A DNA stretch of 6,752 nucleotides from Candidatus Hydrothermota bacterium (GCA_003644895.1 QNDO01000083.1:1-6752), one strand, 5' to 3'; shown: positions 1-6,427, numbered from the stretch's first letter. The notes: generated from the sequence alone by a model not told the origin. Program-made: numbers and translations.

Positions 1-800
1 GTAACGAATATGTCCCCTATCTTTTCAGCCTCCTCCATGGGAAGGACTTCAAAACCGTCCATACGAGCTTCCAAGGCTCTAATGGGGTTTACTTCAGTTA
101 TTATAACATTTGCACCCATACCTCTGGCGCGCATTGCAATACCTCTTCCACACCAGCCATATCCTGCTACCACAAATCTCAATCCTGCAATCAGGATATT
201 TGTTGCTCTTAAAATTCCGTCAATGGTGGATTGACCTGTACCGTATCTGTTATCAAAGAGGTATTTTGTCCGAGAATCATTAACAGCAATTATTGGATAT
301 TTGAGTGCTTTGTCCTTTTCCATGGCTCTGAATCTTATAACACCTGTCGTTGTCTCTTCTGTCCCACCAAGAATCCCATCAAATAGTCTATTTTCATGGA
401 TATATGCGGTAAGATCACCGCCATCATCCAGTGTTATATGCGGTTTCCTTGAAGCCACTTCCCTGAGATTCTCATAATAACTTTGTCTATTTTCTCCCCT
501 AATTGCAAATACCGGTATTTCATAAAACTTAACTAGTGCTGCGGCAACGTCATCCTGTGTGGACAGGGGGTTGGAAGGAGCAAGATATACTTCCGCGCCA
601 GACTCTTTCAGAGCTATCATCAGATTTGCAGTTTCAGATGTAACATGCAGGCAGGCTGCTATGGTTATACCATTAAAGGGCTTCTTCTTTTTACCTCTCT
701 CTCTCAAAAGAGAGAGAACCTTCATCCTGGATGAAGCCCATTCAATTTTTTCTTTTCCTTGTTCTGCCAGAGATATATCTTTTATTTTAAAATCAGCCAT
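1..800 (-). CDS. ahcY: S-adenosylhomocysteine hydrolase, N-terminal 266 codons (runs off the left edge)
   Basis: Hydrolyses S-adenosylhomocysteine reversibly to adenosine and homocysteine in the cytosol, relieving product inhibition of methyltransferases. My translation from the ATG at 800 gives MADFKIKDISLAEQGKEKIE and stays open to base 1. Family motifs in order: AACLHVTSETA (48-58), NPLSTQDD (77-84), LDDGGDLT (124-131), GGTEETTTG (145-153, catalytic Glu149), VNDSRTKYLFDNRYGTGQS (173-191, catalytic Lys179, Asp183, Asn184) and the NAD-binding GYGWCGRG (213-220), with Glu236 after the next strand for the NAD ribose. The Cys that follows the YG of this motif in the human enzyme is Thr188 here, as in the archaeal/Thermotoga-type enzymes. 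About two thirds of a protein of roughly 400-420 residues is present. The start overlaps the metK stop by 8 nt, and GGAG at 811-808 lies 7 nt upstream, so translation is probably coupled to metK. Confidence 0.96.
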   Translation of the reverse strand, partial: MADFKIKDISLAEQGKEKIEWASSRMKVLSLLRERGKKKKPFNGITIAACLHVTSETANLMIALKESGAEVYLAPSNPLSTQDDVAAALVKFYEIPVFAIRGENRQSYYENLREVASRKPHITLDDGGDLTAYIHENRLFDGILGGTEETTTGVIRFRAMEKDKALKYPIIAVNDSRTKYLFDNRYGTGQSTIDGILRATNILIAGLRFVVAGYGWCGRGIAMRARGMGANVIITEVNPIRALEARMDGFEVLPMEEAEKIGDIFV

Positions 801-1935
801 GTATCAGCTCCAGAAAGTCCTTGGCTGCATCTGTTCTTTCCCAGGTAAAACCTTCCTCTTCTCTTCCAAAATGGCCATAAGAAGCTGTTCTTTTATATAT
901 TGGTCTCAGTAATTTGAGTTCATCTATGATACCCCGTGGTGTAAGATCGAATCTTTTTCTTATGGCTTTTACGATCACCTCTTCCGGGACATCGCTAGTA
1001 CCAAAGGTATCCACATATATCGCCACAGGTTCGGCCACACCAATTGCATAGGCCAGCTGGACCTCTACTTTCTTTGCAATGTCTGCCTTTACAAGATTTT
1101 TCGCAATATAACGAGCCATATAAGTCGCTGACCTATCTACTTTTGTTGGATCTTTACCTGAAAAACATCCGCCACCGTGTCTGGCATATCCGCCGTAGGT
1201 ATCCACCATAATTTTACGTCCTGTAACACCGGTATCCGCCACGGGACCACCGATCACAAATCTACCGGTAGGGTTAATGTAACATTTTATATTTTGGTCC
1301 CTTAGTTCTTCTGGAATCACATGTTTTATCACTAGTTCCCTGAGATCTTCCTGAAGAACACTCAATTTTACATCTTCGTCATGTTGCGCAGAGAGAACAA
1401 CAGTGTCAACCCGTACGGGCTTGCCTTCATTATCATATTCCACAGTAACCTGAGATTTTCCGTCTGGTCTCAGATATGGAAGAATGCCTGCTTCCCGAAC
1501 CTCTGCAAGCCTTCTTACAAGTCTGTGGGCGAGCATTATTGGAAGAGGCATAAGTTCTGGTGTTTCATCTACAGCAAAGCCAAACATAAGCCCCTGGTCA
1601 CCGGCGCCGCCGACATCTACACCCTGGGCTATATCCTGTGATTGTTCCTGGATCGAGGAAATCACAGCAACAGATTGGTAATCAAAGCCATATTCTGGTC
1701 TGGTATATCCTGCTTCTCTGACTACTTCACGGACAACTGCGGGTATCTCAACATAAGTGGTGGTACTTATCTCACCTGCTACTATAACCATTCCCCTGGT
1801 GGTGAGGGCTTCAACTGCCACTCTCCCATTTGGGTCATCTTTAAGTATTGCATCAAGGATCGCATCTGAAACCTGATCACATATCTTATCAGGATGACCC
1901 TGTGTTACTGATTCAGAAGTAAATAGTTTTCCCAT
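793..1935 (-). CDS. metK: S-adenosylmethionine synthetase (methionine adenosyltransferase)
   Basis: Makes S-adenosylmethionine from methionine and ATP, releasing phosphate and pyrophosphate; cytosolic, normally a tetramer using Mg2+ and K+. The 380-residue length is normal for bacterial MetK. Family signatures: GHPDK (13-17) with the catalytic His and metal-binding Asp, GGAGDQG (109-115) of the ATP site, and GGGCFSGKDPTKVDRS (254-269) of the phosphate-binding loop. In that loop Cys replaces the more usual Ala of GGGAFSGKDP, a mild variant. All three domains are intact to the C-terminus. The ATG at 1935 is set by a strong AGGAGGG 6 nt upstream. The gene follows the outer-membrane-type gene by 11 nt and its TGA overlaps the ahcY start, so synthesis and recycling of the SAM/SAH pair are co-expressed. 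I see no SAM riboswitch, and there is no leader in which one could sit. Confidence 0.98.
   Translation of the reverse strand: MGKLFTSESVTQGHPDKICDQVSDAILDAILKDDPNGRVAVEALTTRGMVIVAGEISTTTYVEIPAVVREVVREAGYTRPEYGFDYQSVAVISSIQEQSQDIAQGVDVGGAGDQGLMFGFAVDETPELMPLPIMLAHRLVRRLAEVREAGILPYLRPDGKSQVTVEYDNEGKPVRVDTVVLSAQHDEDVKLSVLQEDLRELVIKHVIPEELRDQNIKCYINPTGRFVIGGPVADTGVTGRKIMVDTYGGYARHGGGCFSGKDPTKVDRSATYMARYIAKNLVKADIAKKVEVQLAYAIGVAEPVAIYVDTFGTSDVPEEVIVKAIRKRFDLTPRGIIDELKLLRPIYKRTASYGHFGREEEGFTWERTDAAKDFLELIHG
808..811 (-). promoter_or_regulatory. ahcY ribosome binding site inside metK
   Basis: GGAG sits 7 nt before the ahcY ATG and inside the last codons of metK. It fixes the ATG at 800 as the start and supports coupled translation of the two enzymes. 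Confidence 0.7.
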
Positions 1936-1941
1936 TTTCGA

Positions 1942-1948
1942 CCCTCCT
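1942..1948 (-). promoter_or_regulatory. metK ribosome binding site overlapping the upstream stop codon
   Basis: AGGAGGG, a near-perfect Shine-Dalgarno sequence, lies 6 nt before the metK ATG. Its first two bases are the last two of the upstream gene's TAG stop, so ribosomes finishing that gene end on the metK initiation site. Confidence 0.85.
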
Positions 1949-2705
1949 AATATAAAATTTTTATACCAATGTAAGGAGCACCTTCAGCTTCCCTAAATGT
2001 CTTCCTATCAATAGGTCTAATTCCTACAAAAAATCTTCCTTCCCCCTCCTCTCCAGCTATTGAAAAACCAAGATTGATTTCCAGGGAGGGGTGAAAATTA
2101 TAATTCATAGATATCCCCATGTAAAGTTGAGATTCTGTGTAAATCTTTACTTCTCCTACTCTTAGGAAAGCATACTCCGCTCTGGCGTATATATCAAACT
2201 GAAAGTCCAGGCCCTTCGTGAGCCAGGGGATATCTTTGTGTCTCAGGAACGACCCAACTTCAATATGATATCTTAATTTTCGATATTGAAGGGGCTTCTT
2301 AGTTCTATAATTGCCATAAATAAGTTTAATCTTGTTCCAATACAGGGATCTGACCACCAGTGTGTCTATCTGGTGGTAACAGGGATGGTCAAGAATTACA
2401 CCGATATACTTCCCAAAGGTGAGATATTTTATTACACCGCCCTGCAGTAGATAATCTGCCTGTTGTGGGTCAAGCTGTATGGGTCCCTTGTCTCTTCCCA
2501 TCCAGACTGCTTCTTTGCCTCCCACCATAAGAAACAAGCTGTCTTTCAATCTTATCAAATCTGCTTTCATGGCAACAGAGGCATATGCACTTCTCCTCTT
2601 GAGAGTCCCCCCATATTTTGAAAGAGAAGATTCACCAGATACACGGAATATCCAGGGTGAAGCATTCAACATCAATGGCACTAAGACAAGAAATATTTTC
2701 TTCAT
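1947..2705 (-). CDS. Secreted protein, probable outer-membrane beta-barrel; function unknown
   Basis: I do not recognise a named family. The 252-residue product starts with a Sec-type signal peptide: two Lys, a hydrophobic core over residues 4-13, and a plausible signal peptidase I site after Ala15 (LNA-S). There is no lipobox Cys. The mature part has no further membrane helix and is rich in Tyr/Phe and alternating polar-hydrophobic stretches, for example around 165-235, as in antiparallel barrel strands. It ends in YIGIKILY, with hydrophobic residues at every second position and a terminal aromatic, resembling the C-terminal signal read by the BAM machinery. The ATG overlaps the TGA of the preceding gene (ATGA), with AGGG 7 nt upstream, so it is translationally coupled. 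A cell-surface protein between two cytosolic enzyme genes is unusual. The barrel assignment is inference from composition and termini. Confidence 0.72.
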   Translation of the reverse strand: MKKIFLVLVPLMLNASPWIFRVSGESSLSKYGGTLKRRSAYASVAMKADLIRLKDSLFLMVGGKEAVWMGRDKGPIQLDPQQADYLLQGGVIKYLTFGKYIGVILDHPCYHQIDTLVVRSLYWNKIKLIYGNYRTKKPLQYRKLRYHIEVGSFLRHKDIPWLTKGLDFQFDIYARAEYAFLRVGEVKIYTESQLYMGISMNYNFHPSLEINLGFSIAGEEGEGRFFVGIRPIDRKTFREAEGAPYIGIKILY

Positions 2706-3703
2706 TCTAAGACCCTAACTATTTCATCCCTTTCAAAAGGCTTTAAATCCTCTATTTTCCCTTTATTTAACAATTTTATTCCATATTCCCTTTCCATGAC
2801 CTTTCCGATTATGTTAGCCTCAATTCCATTTTTACGATATTCATCTACAAGTTTTGATGCTTCATCTTCAGGAAGTATTATTATCAATGATCCTGAAGCA
2901 AGAAGACCGAAAGGATCTACATCAAATATTTCACATAGTACTCTGGTTTCTTCATAAATAGGAATATTGTCGATATAAATCAAGCCCCCCTTTTGTGACG
3001 CAAATAGAGTTTCATAAAGTGCAGTAAAGATACCACCCTCGGTGGGGTCATGCATATTGTGAATATCAAATTTTTCAAGAGCAATGTTGGCTTCGTTAAA
3101 AATAATAATTCCAGGGTCAAAGAGAAATTTTTTTGCTCTTTCTATTATATTGGGACTTAGCTTCTTCCGGAGTTCATCTTCTTTTTCCCTGGCCAGAATA
3201 GAGGTTCCCTCTATTGCTATCCCCTTGACCAAGACGATACTATCACCTGGGACTACATTGGCAGGCCCAATGTTCTTTATAACTCTTCCTATAATGAAAG
3301 CAGAAGCAATTGTTCTATCTATCCCGTAAGTTATTTCCGTATGCCCCCCCACAATCTTAAGATTATATCTGGAAGCAATTTCATTTATTTTATCAAAAGT
3401 TTCTCTAACATATTCTTCAGATGTTCCAGGAGGGAAGAAGAGATTAGCAAGCATATATTCAGGTAGGGCACCCATACACATGATATCGTTCACATTAACC
3501 CCTATAAGATAGTATGGAAGTTCTTGGGTTGTGAAGGTAATAGGATCGGTGGTGAGAGCAACCTCTACCCCACCGGTTCTGATAACGCAGCCATCTACAC
3601 CATAAGAAGCCCCTATCAGGATATTTTTATCGGAATATCGAAATCTTTGGAGTAGTTCTTGAAGAAAATCGGGAGGGAGTTTCCCAATGGGTAATTTTTT
3701 CAT
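2702..3703 (-). CDS. HypE/AIR-synthase-like ATP-binding protein without the HypE C-terminal Cys
   Basis: Member of the PurM/HypE/SelD/ThiL superfamily, whose enzymes activate a substrate oxygen with ATP. From the ATG at 3703 it has 333 residues: ATP-site motif YGVDGCVI (34-41), TTDPIT (51-56), VNDIMCMGALPEYML (71-85), GGHTE (119-123) and HDPTEGG (218-224), the last typical of HypE-like proteins. True HypE ends in PRIC, whose Cys carries the thiocarbamate that becomes the hydrogenase cyanide ligand. This protein ends FERDEIVRVLE, so it cannot do that chemistry, and no other hyp gene is present. It resembles the archaeal 'hydrogenase maturation factor'-like branch (COG1973, from memory) of unknown role. 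An upstream TTG at 3739 in frame would add 12 residues but lies inside the promoter -35 box, so I prefer the ATG. First gene of the operon; overlaps the next gene by 4 nt. Confidence 0.85.
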   Translation of the reverse strand: MKKLPIGKLPPDFLQELLQRFRYSDKNILIGASYGVDGCVIRTGGVEVALTTDPITFTTQELPYYLIGVNVNDIMCMGALPEYMLANLFFPPGTSEEYVRETFDKINEIASRYNLKIVGGHTEITYGIDRTIASAFIIGRVIKNIGPANVVPGDSIVLVKGIAIEGTSILAREKEDELRKKLSPNIIERAKKFLFDPGIIIFNEANIALEKFDIHNMHDPTEGGIFTALYETLFASQKGGLIYIDNIPIYEETRVLCEIFDVDPFGLLASGSLIIILPEDEASKLVDEYRKNGIEANIIGKVMEREYGIKLLNKGKIEDLKPFERDEIVRVLE

Positions 3704-3710
3704 AAACTCT

Positions 3711-3739
3711 ATTATAAAGCAAATCCTTTGACTCTCCAA
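3711..3739 (-). promoter_or_regulatory. Sigma70-type promoter for the HypE-like/metK/ahcY operon, predicted leaderless
   Basis: TTGGAG (3739-3734), a 17-bp spacer, and a perfect TATAAT (3716-3711). The -10 box ends 7 nt before the ATG at 3703, so transcription should begin at or within a few bases of the start codon. No Shine-Dalgarno precedes that ATG. The -35 box is only 3/6, so the call leans on the -10 box and spacing. Confidence 0.6.
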
Positions 3740-3756
3740 AAACGCGGTGTTAAACT
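3728..3756 (+). promoter_or_regulatory. Sigma70-type promoter for recJ, predicted leaderless
   Basis: TTGACT (3728-3733, 5/6), a 17-bp spacer, and TAAACT (3751-3756, 4/6 with the key T-A-T positions). Six bases separate the -10 box from the GTG at 3763, so the transcript should start at or next to the initiation codon. It overlaps the opposite promoter: the two -35 boxes abut at 3733/3734 and each lies in the other promoter's spacer. Confidence 0.55.
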
Positions 3757-3762
3757 TTAGAA

Positions 3763-5421
3763 GTGAGGTGGATTAGAAGAAAACATATTTATGATTTAAA
3801 TCTTTACGGTTTACCCCTCCCTATAGCTCAGGTACTTTCCGCAAGAGGAATTTCACCTGAGGAAAGCCCGGCTTTTCTTGAACCCAGACTTGAAGACCTT
3901 AATGACCCTTTTCTTATGAGGGATATGGATAAGGCTGTGGAAAGAATTATTACCGCGATGAAAGAATCCCAGAAGATTATGGTTCATGGTGATTACGATG
4001 TAGATGGTGTAACTTCACTTTCTTTACTTTATAGAAACCTGACTAGTATCGGCTTAAATGTCATCCCTTACATCCCAGATAGATTTACTGAGGGGTATGG
4101 CCTTTCCAGTCAGGGGATTGAAAAAGCCAAAGAGGAGGGGATCAGTCTTATCATCACAGTTGATTGTGGAATAACGGCTCTAGAAGAGATTGAAATGGCC
4201 AGAAAATACGGAATAGACGTTATAGTGACTGATCATCATGAACCCCGAGAAACTCTTCCAGAAGCCACAGCTATAATCAATCCCAAAGTTGACGATTATC
4301 CATTCAAGGACCTTGCGGGAGTCGGTGTTGCGTTCAAACTTCTCGAGGCTCTTTATAGAAAGCTCTCGCTCAATCTTAATCACTTGTACTGGGACCTTGA
4401 TCTTGTTGCCCTAGGTACAGTAGCAGATATCGTTCCCCTGGTTAAAGAGAACAGAGTTTTTGTTCATTTTGGACTCAAAATACTGGAAAAGAGTAAAAAA
4501 GCCGGAATAAAATCTCTTAAATCTGTTACAGGACTGAATGGCAAGGTTGAACCTTGGCACATATCATTTATACTTGCACCACGTCTTAATGCCGCAGGGA
4601 GGCTGAACCACGCAATTGAGGCCTTTAAACTTCTCTCAACAAGAGATGGATTAGAGGCATTACAGCTTGCCAGAGAGCTGGATAGGACGAATAAGGAAAG
4701 GCAAGGGATTGAGAGGAAAATTCTGAGTGAAGCAGAAAAAATGGTGAGGAGGATGGATCTCGATAAAGATTGGGTTATTGTGCTGGGATCTGAAGATTGG
4801 CATGAAGGAGTGATAGGCATTGTTGCATCCAAACTGGTGGAGCAATATAACCGACCTACCATCCTTCTCAGTTTTACAGGAGGTATAGGAAAAGGTTCTG
4901 GGAGGAGCATACAGAATTTTAACCTTTTCAATGCTTTACTGGATCTTGAAAAATATCTGCTTTCTTTTGGTGGTCATAAAATGGCGGCAGGTCTCAGACT
5001 GGAAAAGGAGAATCTACAGGATTTTCGGCAAGCCCTAAATAAACTGGCAAAAGAGAGACTTAAAAAGGAGTATTTTGAGCCTGAACTTTACATCGATGGT
5101 GAAATAAGACTCTCGGACATAAACCAAGATATTCTTTCTGTATACAGGAAACTTTCTCCTTTTGGGATGGGGAATCCACAGCCTGTATTTGTTGTAAAAA
5201 ATGTCACAGTGAAAAATGATATTAGAGTGATGAAGGACAGGCATATCAGTTTCACCTTGAAGCAAGAGCAAATTGAGAGGAGAGCCATTGCATTTGATGC
5301 CATGGATAAGAGAGAAATCATACAGAGTGGTAAGCCCCTTAATTTTGCTGTTCAGGTCTCAGAAAATAACAGAAATGGTGAGATTGAATTTAAGGTTTTA
5401 GACGTAAAATATGGAGATTAA
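3763..5421 (+). CDS. recJ: Single-stranded-DNA-specific 5'-3' exonuclease RecJ
   Basis: Degrades single-stranded DNA 5' to 3' in recombination, mismatch and base-excision repair and at stalled forks; cytosolic, Mn2+/Mg2+ dependent. The 552 residues match the compact bacterial form (E. coli is about 577). The DHH domain has HGDYDVDGVTS (75-85), TVDCGI (132-137), VTDHHE (155-160), the GVGVAFKLLEAL helix (186-197) and GTVADIVPL (218-226), giving the metal-binding Asp and His residues. LAPRLNAAGRL (271-281) follows. DHHA1 has DWHEGVIGIVASKL (345-358), GSGRS (378-382) and GGHKMAAG (403-410). A C-terminal OB-like domain includes PFGMGNPQPVF (466-476). All catalytic motifs are intact. The start is GTG with no Shine-Dalgarno; the RWI near the N-terminus fits the family, and a promoter lies directly upstream. 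It overlaps the DUF72 gene by 11 nt. Confidence 0.97.
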   Translation: MRWIRRKHIYDLNLYGLPLPIAQVLSARGISPEESPAFLEPRLEDLNDPFLMRDMDKAVERIITAMKESQKIMVHGDYDVDGVTSLSLLYRNLTSIGLNVIPYIPDRFTEGYGLSSQGIEKAKEEGISLIITVDCGITALEEIEMARKYGIDVIVTDHHEPRETLPEATAIINPKVDDYPFKDLAGVGVAFKLLEALYRKLSLNLNHLYWDLDLVALGTVADIVPLVKENRVFVHFGLKILEKSKKAGIKSLKSVTGLNGKVEPWHISFILAPRLNAAGRLNHAIEAFKLLSTRDGLEALQLARELDRTNKERQGIERKILSEAEKMVRRMDLDKDWVIVLGSEDWHEGVIGIVASKLVEQYNRPTILLSFTGGIGKGSGRSIQNFNLFNALLDLEKYLLSFGGHKMAAGLRLEKENLQDFRQALNKLAKERLKKEYFEPELYIDGEIRLSDINQDILSVYRKLSPFGMGNPQPVFVVKNVTVKNDIRVMKDRHISFTLKQEQIERRAIAFDAMDKREIIQSGKPLNFAVQVSENNRNGEIEFKVLDVKYGD

Positions 5422-6130
5422 AGTAGGTGTCTGTGGGTTCCCGGCAAGGCTGGAAAAACTGGATTCTGAGGTTGATGTAATAGAAATTCAGAAGACATTT
5501 TATAAATTACCCAGAATTGAAACAGTGAAGAGCTGGAAAGACAGGGCTCCCCATGTTATCTGGTCGGTAAAGGCCAATCAGATGATTACCCACCCTCCGG
5601 AAAGTCCCACATACCGAAAAGCCGGCCTGGAAATAAGTATGGATAAGAAAAACTGTTATGGATATTTTAGACCTACAAGTGAGGTTTTCGAAGTGTATAA
5701 GAACGTACTGGCACTTGCCCGAGCAATTAATGCCAGGTTCATCCTTTTCCAAACTCCTGCTTCCTTTAAACCCTTAGATGAGCATATTAATAATATCAGA
5801 GCCTTCTTCAGAAGCATAGAGAGGGACGATAATATTATATACCTTTGGGAACCCAGAGGATGGGATGTGGAAATTCTAAGAAAAATCTTACCTGAAATCG
5901 ATGTAATCCATGTTGTAGACCCTTTTAAAGATAAACAGCTCTACGGAGATATCTGCTATTTTAGACTCCATGGGAGGGGAATAGGATACAAGTATGATTA
6001 TAGTACAGAAGAACTTCGGGAGCTCTTATCCATGCTATCCAAGGCTGAAAATTACGTACTTTTTAATAACACGATGATGTATAAAAATGCCTTGGAATTT
6101 AAGGAACTTATTGGTGAAAAAACAGGTTAA
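5411..6130 (+). CDS. DUF72 (YecE-like) family protein
   Basis: Belongs to DUF72, a widespread family with a TIM-barrel fold but no established biochemical role. The 239 residues carry its signature blocks: GVCGFP (6-11), EIQKTFY (25-31), VKANQMITHP (53-62), SPTYRK (65-70), YGYFRPTSEV (83-92), FQTPASF (113-119), WEPRGW (146-151), HVVDPF (167-172), RLHG (185-188) and a late FNN (218-220). The wording of these blocks, especially ITHP, FRPT and WEPRG, recalls the archaeal subgroup rather than E. coli YecE. No signal peptide or membrane segment, so cytosolic. The ATG lies inside the last codons of recJ with an 11-nt overlap and no clear Shine-Dalgarno at the right distance (nearest AAGG is 15 nt away). 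Translation therefore probably depends on ribosomes finishing recJ. A role in nucleic-acid metabolism is suggested by this coupling only. Confidence 0.9.
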   Translation: MEIKVGVCGFPARLEKLDSEVDVIEIQKTFYKLPRIETVKSWKDRAPHVIWSVKANQMITHPPESPTYRKAGLEISMDKKNCYGYFRPTSEVFEVYKNVLALARAINARFILFQTPASFKPLDEHINNIRAFFRSIERDDNIIYLWEPRGWDVEILRKILPEIDVIHVVDPFKDKQLYGDICYFRLHGRGIGYKYDYSTEELRELLSMLSKAENYVLFNNTMMYKNALEFKELIGEKTG

Positions 6131-6138
6131 TTATTTTC

Positions 6139-6396
6139 TTATGCATTAAAGGGATATACAGAGACGTAAACTCTGTTTTTTCTTCTTTCGAATTTCACTA
6201 CGCCATCTCTTAACGCAAATAGTGTATCGTCACCACCTCTACCCACATTGAAACCAGGGTGAAATTTCGTCCCCCTTTGTCTGACAAGAATATTACCTGC
6301 CCTTACAATTTGGCCTTCAAATCTTTTAACGCCTAAACGTTTCGAAATAGAATCTCTTCCATTCTTACTTGAACCCATTCCCTTTTTATGAGCCAT
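6139..6396 (-). CDS. rpmA: 50S ribosomal protein L27
   Basis: L27 is a bacterial large-subunit protein whose flexible N-terminus reaches the peptidyl-transferase centre. The 85-residue product begins MAHKKGMGSSKNGRDS, as in most Gram-negative bacteria, and lacks the cleavable N-terminal extension seen in Firmicutes. Downstream blocks GQIVRAGNILVRQRGTKFHPG and GRGGDDTLFAL are family-typical, and the length is standard. The ATG at 6396 is preceded by GGGAGG 7 nt upstream. A longer in-frame reading up to 6474 would run through the promoter and is rejected. L27 is usually encoded directly after rplU (L21) and before obg. Here neither adjoins it: terminator-like hairpins and an unrelated gene lie upstream, and the convergent DUF72 gene ends 8 bp downstream. 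It appears to be transcribed alone. Confidence 0.97.
   Translation of the reverse strand: MAHKKGMGSSKNGRDSISKRLGVKRFEGQIVRAGNILVRQRGTKFHPGFNVGRGGDDTLFALRDGVVKFERRKNRVYVSVYPFNA
6158..6188 (+). terminator. Probable intrinsic terminator of the recJ-DUF72 operon, inside rpmA
   Basis: On the plus strand ACAGAG (6158-6163), a 7-nt loop, CTCTGT (6171-6176), then five more T and a T-rich tail to 6188. It lies about 28 nt past the DUF72 stop and is antisense to the last codons of rpmA. The stem is only 6 bp with three GC pairs, so strength is uncertain, but the U-tract and position fit. Confidence 0.55.
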
Positions 6397-6403
6397 AATA
6401 ATA

Positions 6404-6409
6404 CCTCCC
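6404..6409 (-). promoter_or_regulatory. rpmA ribosome binding site
   Basis: GGGAGG, 7 nt before the ATG at 6396. It decides between the ATG and the longer open frame, giving the standard L27 N-terminus. Confidence 0.85.
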
Positions 6410-6427
6410 TTCTTTTGAAGTGCATTT

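Noticed and set aside
559..912. 117-codon plus-strand open frame across the ahcY-metK junction
   Set aside because: Shadow of two conserved genes on the other strand; low-complexity product without recognisable motifs.
1936..1990. SAM riboswitch or separate promoter directly before metK
   Set aside because: Only 11 nt separate the upstream stop from metK, leaving no room for an aptamer. The AT-rich TATAAA/TATATT here has no matching -35 box at 17 bp and is part of coding sequence.
2702..3703. True HypE, SelD or ThiL
   Set aside because: No C-terminal PRIC Cys for HypE, no N-terminal Cys/Sec motif for SelD, and the DPTEGG block with its context fits HypE-like proteins better than ThiL.
3704..3739. 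Longer HypE-like protein starting at TTG 3739 (12 extra residues)
   Set aside because: The TTG is part of the -35 box, a perfect TATAAT lies between it and the ATG at 3703, and the family's N-terminal pattern begins near that ATG.
4464..4931. 155-codon minus-strand open frame within recJ
   Set aside because: Antisense to intact RecJ motifs, rich in Ser/Leu/Pro as expected from the opposite strand, with no family resemblance and no ribosome binding site or promoter that I could find.
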